64,000 nt of DNA. It comes from Lumbricus rubellus (lineage: Eukaryota; Annelida; Clitellata; Crassiclitellata; Lumbricidae). A program made the translations under genes and the position numbers. The stretch lies in contig OX243816.1 of the NCBI GenBank assembly GCA_945859605.1, forward strand, positions 43,366,246 through 43,430,245, written 5' to 3'. Shown one piece after another: positions 57,559 to 64,000 of this stretch; within the stretch, counting starts at the first letter, position 1, and each line of letters opens with the position of its first letter. The notes under the pieces were generated by a model. That model was not told the origin of the DNA, searched no databases, and saw only the letters and a program-made list of their open reading frames with translations.

Positions 57559-60500
57559 GCAAGTCTATTATTTTATGTTTTTAAATAAATATTGTTAACT
57601 TGAATTAACTTCAGAAATCAGCTTTCATTTGTTTATTACGCGTGAAGTAATCGAATGGTCAGTTGTGGTATTGTTTGTTTGTTTGTATGTGCACTTGTTA
57701 TAGCGCCCCTTCAAGCTCTCTCTCCTTACTCAGAGGCGCTCCCGAATGCAGAGAGGACACTGCATCGGAGTTTCACGCCGAAGTGCTGAGCAATTGTGAG
57801 TGAAGGACTTGCCTTACGCGGCGAGGTGGATTCGAACCTCGAACCTTCCGGCTCCAAGGCAACGACGCCACCACTACACCACCACGCCCCATTGTATTGT
57901 ATTTTATTGTATTGTATGGTAGGTTGTGGTATTTTATTTATTTATTTATTTATTGTGTTGTATCTATTACTGATGTAAGGATCAGTTGTAGTTTTGTGTC
58001 ATCCTATCTGGGATCCGTCAGAGTTGCTAATTGCACTTAGGAACCTGAATAGTTACGTAGACTTGAAGAATACTATAGAGTATAGACATCTATAAATTCA
58101 TGTAATGAATAATGATTGCATGCATGTCTAAATTTATGTACATGCCTGAATGTATACTTGAATGGGAATACGTGCAAATTTTTATTTTTTATGTATGTAT
58201 ATGATTATGTGTACATATGTATGTAACTATGTAATGTATGTATATATGATGTCGCTCTTTGTGTACTTGCACTTGTATGTATACATATATTCGATTGTTT
58301 ACATACAGTGCTTTCAGGAATCTTAAAGAGGTGCTAATTGCACAGAAGTGTCCCATGATACTATTGCATTGTTGAGACTGACGCTAGAGGGCAATCCTTT
58401 ATCTCAACACACCATCCATCTTTTACCCAGAATGCATCTGATTGAAATGCAATGTTATTGTTTGTATTTTCTTTTTAGGAGGCAGGCAGCATCATTGGCA
58501 AAGTAAGACAATTATCTCTGTTTTTCCTTGCATAATGCATATAGGTATCTTCTGTTATTAAAACATAAATATAACGAGGCTTACCTTAATGAAGAACTTT
58601 TTGCTTAATAAGTAATAGTTTCTTTGTTTATTGACAATTCTTGATCTCACCCCGCATCCAGGTATATATTGAAAAATAAGATTATTTGTTACCATAATAA
58701 TTGTTCCCATAAGAAAGTTTGCTTTGCTATTCTCTATTTAAAACGCTTGATAAAATAATAGTTTCATCTTTCGTTCAAGCTTAAAATTATATGACCTATA
58801 GGTAGAAAGTTGTAATGAATTTTGCACTTCTGCTGGTAATTATAAACTCCGAAGAACATGCATGGTTCTCGTTTACTTCACACTCATGACTGCGCCTCTC
58901 ATGTTTGCTTAAGGGACTGCTCGTCTAACTTCTTTCTGCTCATTGAAGTATTCAACTAATTTGTCTTTGAGTTTTCGGCCACAACATGTTTCGAAGACGT
59001 CCATGCCCTTCTCAACTCATTTACAGATAATCTCCGCACTTAATAATTGTCCGCATCAGTTATCAGTATAAGGAATCAAGGATGCCAAAGTCCCCCATGC
59101 AGTTGAGTGCTTTCTCGTTTGCTACTAACGTTTCAATGAGATAAACGTCTGTTAGTCACACGATCGCATCCAATTTTCATCATCAGTCTCCTCCTCGCGC
59201 TACATATTCGATCGGTTAGACGAATGATGTGTCCTTCCGTCCTTTCTTCAACCCTTTAGTCCGCCCGTCCGCATTATAGTCCGTCGACTCCGTCCGTTCG
59301 CCCTTTAGTCCGTCCTTCCGCTGTTTAGTCCGTCTGTGTTTCCTTCAGTCGTTTAGTCCGTTCGTCCGCCTTTCGGCTCTTTAGTCCGTCCGTATTTCCG
59401 TTTGTCCGTCCGTTCGCCCTTTCGTCCGTTCGTCCTTCCGTCCATCTAGCCTTTCGTCCTTCTATACCCGAATGTCTATAAATGAGCACACCACCGGCTG
59501 AACACTGCATGTGGTAGGGTCAGGCGACAAGCGGAATACCATCCACCCACCACGATTAAGACATATACTAAATCAATATACATGTACGCTCCTCACCTGA
59601 CGGTGTTAGAACTTAGAAGTGTCTTTTCTCGGCTATTACTTATTAAAGCACGTTCAACCTCAATATTAGTCTTCTCCATATATTATCCTCTGCTTACCTT
59701 AAGTTTAGTCCACGCGGCCTATTATAGATAGGCACAACGGCCTTGAGACATACACTTCCGGCATGGAGTACTTTGAGTATCCATTACCTCTACATTGTAC
59801 TTCCGGACACAGTTCCCGGTTTATCATCCATGACAACTGTTGTCATAGTGATGGACTTGCATAGCAACACCTTATATATACTATACTATATACTATGCTC
59901 AATTCTCTTGCAGCGCCTCTCCACTTCTTTCGGCTTAGTGGACCAGCCTCTTGACTGGCTCACATCCTTCTTAACTGACCGCTCTAACTGTGTAGTTCTT
60001 GGGTCGTCCAGGTCTGCTTGGGTCCCTGCCCCTCTCGGGGTGCCCCAGGGTTCCGTTTTGGGCCCGCTGCTCTATCTTCTCTATACTGCTGACATCTGCT
60101 CCTTATATACTGACATCTCAGGGCCTTCTGCACCAGCTATTTGCCGTGGATGTGCAAGCCTACATCCATACCTACTCGGTTGATGCGGTGGCCGCTGTCA
60201 ACCAGATGTGTAGGAATATGGATGTCCTCTCTCTTTGGATGGCCTCCAATCGGCTACTCTTAAACCCCTCCAAAACGCAATTTATTTGGTTGGGTGGCCG
60301 TAGACAACTCCAGGGTATTGACCTTTCCCAACTTGCTCTGCTCTTTCCTCATATCACCTTTTCCCTCACAGTTCGTGATCTGGGTCTCACCCTCGATTCT
60401 GAACTTACTCTGTCCCAGCATGTGAACTTGGTTGCGAGGAGTGCCTATTACCAGCTTCGTCAGCTCCGGGTGGTCTCCCGTTCTCTCTCTCACGATGCGG

Positions 60501-63500
60501 TCGTCCTCCTTGTCCACGCCTTTGTTACAAGTCAAATTGACAACTGTTGTTCCTTACTTGTTGGTCTTCCCCTTGGGGTCCTGGGGCGACTTGATCGCGT
60601 CTTGCGCTCAGCTGCTCGCCTTATTGGGCGGCTTCCTAAATTTGCGCCTGTCCCTGCCTATATGCGTGATGTGCTGCACTGGCTGCCTGTGTCCCAGCGG
60701 ATCTTATACCGCATTGCTGCTGTGGTCTATCGCTGTGTCCTTGGCTGTGCTCCGTCATACTTGCGTGATCTGTGCTGTCCAGTCTCTGACGTTGCAGCGC
60801 GTCGTGTACTTCGCTCTTCGTCTAAAGGTGAGCTTCTGGTCCCGCGGGCTCGCTTGGCTATTAAGCAGCGCCGTGCTTTCTCGGTCATGGGGCCTACTGT
60901 CTGGAATGACCTCCCGGTCACGCTTCGCTCACTACTTGTGGTCCATCCGGCTGCGTTCTACAAGTCCCTCAAGTCTTTTTTCTTTGTTCGTGGTTGGGCT
61001 GGGAGCGCCTCTGAGTAGTTTCTTGAAGGGGCGCTATATAAATGCTCTGAATGAATGAATGAATGAATGAATGAATACCACTGCAGCTGCCGATTTATTG
61101 ATTTAGTTTCTATCTGTTTATTAGTCTTATTCTTTGTCTTATTCTTAGAGCACTGTTGATATAATTATACTAATGGGAGTTGATCATGCATTAATTCATT
61201 TTTGATCCCGACTTTCTATAATGTACCTTTCATTCAAATTTTCATAAGAAATGTAGTGATAGTAGAGAGAGTAATAAGATAATTAGGCTATAATGATGAT
61301 GATGATGATAATAATCATATTAGTAATTATAATAATAATATTAACAGTAATTATTATTGATGAATAGTAAATATTATGTTTGAAGCACTTGAAGTATATA
61401 AAAGGTCTGTATACACTGATATATGACATATATATATATGACATTGTAGGCCCTTCTATGTGGAATGACCTTCCTCCCACTCTCCCTAGTAAGATCTTAT
61501 TGGGGGTGTCATCTTCAGCCCTTCGCTACTTGAAGTCTTTTTTATTTCCTCAGGCTGTCACGCTGAGAGCGCCTCTGAATAGCTAGTCTGTAAGAAGCGC
61601 TTTATAAATGCTCATATACCATACCATACCACTGTACACTTTGACCATCGTAGATTCAGTTACTTGCTTGTTCACACCTGCTTGCCACTTCATTCACTCA
61701 CTTGCATATACTCCCAAAATCGCATCGGCTTATTCTTGTAATAACTTATAATCACTCACCCACTCGATTGCTCATTTGCTTCATCTCTCAGTCACTCACC
61801 CACTCACTCACTCATACACCTATACTCACTCATTCGTTCACAAATCACTCACTCTCTCACTCACCCACTTACACGTATGCTGACCAGGCAAGTTGTTTGC
61901 TCGCTTGCTCAATCACAAGCTCACTCATGCACTCAGTCCTCACGCACCCACTTGCACAGTCATTGACACTGTCACTCGAAAATCCATTCACAATCACTAA
62001 GCATGTTTACTAGTAAAGTACATTATCTTGTTGATGATACTTTTCCAGAAGGGAGACAACGTAAAACGATTCAGAGAAGAGGTAAAATCATCTCTTGATT
62101 TTCTCTTTAATATTCTTTCGAAAAATCACAGTTTATATATAAGCTCCGCCATTATTCATGAAGCTTCTCATTATTCATTAGATATGTACCTATTCTAATT
62201 AGGCCTACCGGTAATTGGAGGCATATAAATAATATTGTTTTAGAAGTGTCACGTCTGAGAAAACGTATTTTGTAAATTTTCATAATTTCGTAATTTAAAT
62301 CGTGATCTCTGAAGCTGTATGTATGTATGGACATTGGACAGTATGTATTATATTTATGTAGGTTCGTACGCACGTATATGTACGTATGTGTCTATGCATG
62401 TGTGTGCCTTTGTATGTAATATGTACGTACGTACATGTATGTATGTTATGTCGCTATGTCTGTATGTGCATGTGTGCATTGCTGTAGAGTGGTGCTAGAA
62501 TCAACATATCGGACGCTTCCTGTCCGGAGAGAATCGTCACAGTGACCGGTACAACGCAGCAAATCGTCGCCGCATTCACGATGATCTGCCGGCGATTCGA
62601 AGAGGTCAGTATATACATGTACATACATGCATGCATGCATATATACATACATACATACATACATACATACATACATACATACATACATACATACATACAT
62701 ACATACATACATACATACATACATACATACATACATACATACATACATACATACATACATACATACATACATACATACATACATACATACATACACACAC
62801 GCATGCATGCATGCATGCATGCATGCATGCATAATATATACCCCGACCATGCAAGCAACAGAATAGAAACCAATGACTCAGAACACACCCCGCACCTCGT
62901 TAGGTGACAAAACGTTCAAAAGCTGCATTTTGCAACAAATTTGCTTTGGTCAGTCGATCACTACTCACTAGCCTATATGCAAAGCCTCAACAGGCAGGAG
63001 CAGCGTAAAGAATTCACAATATAATTGTTGCTCTATATTAATTATAGTTACACCTTCTTCTTTATGTTCTCTGCCGTCAGGCAGGTTCGTATGTCCAACG
63101 ACGCCATTTTTCTCTGTCCTGAGCTTCTCTTTTCAGTCCACTGTATCCCTCTTCTGACAGCATCCAGTCCAGCAGCATTGTTCTTGGTCTACCTTGCATC
63201 CTTTTCCCCTCCATTCTTCCCTAGTTACATAGTTACACCATGAAGAGATTAATAATAAAGCATGAAAATGAAGGCTAGCGGCAGCTTGAGGAAGACCATG
63301 GGATTTCAGGAGCCAACGGACATACAGTTAGCCTAGCTGTTGCAATTTCCAAAAGCATGCACCTAATGTGCTGAGTAACCCGGAGATCCCTGGATATGGC
63401 AACTCCCGGCACAACCTTAGAGTCAACCCTCTGCATAGCTGGGGGAGGCAGGCTTACACCCGACCGACGTGTGAATATAATTTCCCTTGACTTTGATGTA

Positions 63501-63884
63501 TCTAGCACATTCTATAACCATCGCAGAAATGCTTTGTATTCACTATATATGATTTTTTTCATACCTTTGGGATCACTTCAGAACAAAGAGGAGTGATGAT
63601 TAATTTTAAACTGCACTTGCTACCTCAGAGTAATTTCCCTGCTTTCCGTCATTTTCTCTTTAGCCGTGTGATTGGGCTGGGAGCATCTATGAGTAAAGGC
63701 TTCTTCAACGGGTGCTATATAAATTTCATGAGTGAATGAATGATTGTTTTTGCAGGATCTCCAGAACGCCAATCCGAATGCTGCGAACACGAAACAGCTC
63801 ATCACGCTGCGCCTGATCATGCCGGCCACGCAATGTGGTTCCCTCATTGGCAAGGGTGGCATGAAAATCAAGGAAATACGAGAC
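57463..63884 (+). CDS. PCBP: Poly(rC)-binding protein (PCBP/hnRNP E), partial, five exons
   Basis: The product is a KH-domain RNA-binding protein that recognises C-rich single-stranded RNA and acts in mRNA stability, translation and splicing in nucleus and cytoplasm. Joining exons 57463-57558, 58479-58502, 62049-62081, 62488-62604 and 63756-63884 gives 133 residues with every junction in phase 0. Residues 1-18 are a variable, Asn/Ser-rich leader. KH1 spans about 20-92, with [18 protein letters not shown], a GKKG nucleic-acid-binding loop and [11 protein letters not shown]2 starts at about 105 with [20 protein letters not shown] (GKGG loop) and KIKEIRD, and continues outside the window. An in-frame TGA at 57421 precedes the ATG. 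A long pyrimidine tract ending CTAAG at 57415 suggests that this exon has an upstream 5' leader exon. KH3 and the C-terminus are off the right edge. Family assignment is firm; which vertebrate paralogue is closest cannot be decided. Confidence 0.93.
57671..57890 (-). mobile_element. tRNA-derived SINE, family 1, copy 2 (PCBP intron 1)
   Basis: It is nearly identical to 40510-40733 apart from loss of an 8-base CAAGGTCC stretch. The minus strand begins GGGGCGTGGTGGTGTAGTGG, has B box GGTTCGAATCC, and ends with the CTTGAAGGGGCGCTATAACA tail and ACAAACAAACAA. ATTGT on both sides may be a short target duplication. It lies antisense in the intron. Confidence 0.87.
57894..58478. other. PCBP intron 1 remainder
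   Basis: Short TATTGTATTG and TTATTTAT repeats, then AT-rich DNA. It ends in a good acceptor, TTTTCTTTTTAG. Confidence 0.6.
58479..58502 (+). CDS. PCBP: PCBP 24-nt microexon
   Basis: It encodes exactly EAGSIIGK between CTTTTTAG and GTAAGA. It carries the first half of the KH1 GXXG loop. A corresponding EVGSIIGK unit exists in vertebrate PCBPs. Confidence 0.9.
59215..59460. repeat. Diverged TTTAGTCCG tandem-like tract (PCBP intron 2)
   Basis: TTTAGTCCGTCC or TTTAGTCCGTTCG recurs about every 20-40 bases, at least six times, mixed with CGTCCG and CGTTCG. Confidence 0.55.
59908..61018 (+). pseudogene. LINE reverse transcriptase, frame-shifted
   Basis: From about 59908 to 60115 one frame reads [20 protein letters not shown], then [20 protein letters not shown]. 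Near 60110-60140 the reading passes to a second frame ([13 protein letters not shown]...), which stays open to the stop at 61018 with [51 protein letters not shown] and [14 protein letters not shown]. The catalytic motif has become AVDV where ADDT is expected, so a catalytic Asp is lost in addition to the frameshift. It is inactive. Confidence 0.8.
59908..61077 (+). mobile_element. 5'-truncated LINE (L2/CR1-like) in PCBP intron 2
   Basis: It holds the C-terminal half of a reverse transcriptase, a short 3' untranslated part GGGAGCGCCTCTGAGTAG...GGGGCGCTATATAAATGC, and an (AATG)n tail at 61047-61077. It is inserted in the same orientation as the host gene. The short repetitive tail and the [12 protein letters not shown] block place it in the CR1/L2 part of the LINE tree. 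Confidence 0.82.
61436..61632 (+). mobile_element. Second LINE 3' end in PCBP intron 2
   Basis: It encodes only the last block, [20 protein letters not shown] to [10 protein letters not shown] and a stop. This is followed by GAGAGCGCCTCTGAATAGC, GCGCTTTATAAATGCTCATA and a CCATA tail. It is a heavily truncated relative of the LINE just upstream. Confidence 0.7.
61735..61935. repeat. (TCAC)n-like tract
   Basis: Imperfect CACTCACTCA repeats in PCBP intron 2. Confidence 0.75.
62049..62081 (+). CDS. PCBP: PCBP 33-nt exon
   Basis: It encodes [11 protein letters not shown] between TTTTCCAG and GTAAAA. The first two residues complete the GKKG loop begun in the 24-nt exon. Confidence 0.9.
62488..62604 (+). 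CDS. PCBP: PCBP 117-nt exon, end of KH1
   Basis: It encodes [20 protein letters not shown] to TMICRRFEE, the beta-sheet and C-terminal helix of KH1. The acceptor is TTGCTGTAG and the donor GTCAGT. Confidence 0.92.
62625..62831. repeat. (ACAT)n and (GCAT)n array in PCBP intron 4
   Basis: About 40 ACAT units are flanked by GCAT repeats on both sides, starting about 20 bases past the exon donor. Long frames on both strands are artefacts. Confidence 0.93.
63665..63748 (+). mobile_element. LINE 3' end abutting the PCBP exon 5 acceptor
   Basis: GGGAGCATCTATGAGTAAAG, GGTGCTATATAAATTTCATG and GAATGAATGATTG follow the LINE tail pattern. The tail runs into TTTTTGCAG, the acceptor at 63754-63755. Confidence 0.6.
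63756..63884 (+). CDS. PCBP: PCBP 129-nt exon, linker and start of KH2
   Basis: It encodes [14 protein letters not shown] then [20 protein letters not shown] and KIKEIRD, with donor GTAGGT. The KH2 GKGG loop is intact. No further exon lies before the window ends. Confidence 0.93.
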
Positions 63885-64000
63885 GTAGGTTCACTAATCA
63901 AATACATCCTCGGCTTTCCATAGAAAACATACTTAGATTTCCCAGTTTTCTTCTCAGTACTTGTACTGTGGGGACTCTGGAAGGATGGGTTTCAGCTGCC
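63885..64000. other. PCBP intron 5, start
   Basis: Donor GTAGGT is followed by unique sequence to the edge. Confidence 0.7.

Noticed and set aside
62446..62907. HTYI and CMYV repeat proteins
   Set aside because: Artefacts of the ACAT array inside PCBP intron 4; the true coding part is only 62488-62604.

Overview
The window looks like a piece of a gene-poor, repeat-rich metazoan chromosome. It holds spliceosomal introns, long simple-sequence arrays, CpG-rich patches, tRNA-derived SINEs, LINEs, LTR elements and DNA transposons. The PCBP-type KH gene, the Ty3/gypsy element with integrase ahead of reverse transcriptase (a layout first described in deuterostomes), and the frequent short word AGGCCTA together suggest a marine deuterostome invertebrate such as an echinoderm. 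That is an inference; no rRNA or mitochondrial marker is present to settle it.

The only host protein-coding gene I can support is at the right edge on the plus strand: a poly(rC)-binding protein (PCBP/hnRNP E/alphaCP family). Five coding exons are visible at 57463-57558, 58479-58502, 62049-62081, 62488-62604 and 63756-63884. They give an N-terminus, a complete first KH domain and the start of the second; the gene runs off the window. The first coding intron uses a GC-AG pair, and two exons are only 24 and 33 bases long. The introns hold a SINE, a 5'-truncated LINE, further LINE 3' ends and a long ACAT array.

The centrepiece of the left half is an apparently intact LTR retrotransposon at 12401-19396 on the minus strand. 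It has 521-bp LTRs and one 1825-codon gag-pol frame in the order gag, protease, integrase, reverse transcriptase, RNase H (Gmr1-type).

Other mobile DNA includes: a decayed transposase-like gene (1-1690); a 154-bp foldback element (3428-3581); a non-autonomous hAT element with a perfect 8-bp target duplication (20796-21774); a truncated LINE (34306-35640); a MITE with 28-bp inverted ends (35695-36121); a mariner-type element of mirrored modules (37615-38784); a MITE at 45426-45651; two copies of a G-rich 145-bp repeat (6913, 37200); and two tRNA-derived SINE families. One SINE family shares its 3' tail with the LINE in the PCBP intron, which points to a SINE/LINE partnership.

The rest is largely microsatellite and minisatellite DNA (ATC, TCTG, CAGT, ACAT, GGAT, GA-rich tracts, an 80/110-bp higher-order array at 25 kb) and unannotatable AT-rich DNA. 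Several CpG-rich islands (2.7-3.1, 8.7-9.4, 33.6-33.8, 41.6-42.7, 44.4-44.8 kb) carry promoter-like motifs and may be first exons of genes whose other exons I cannot see.
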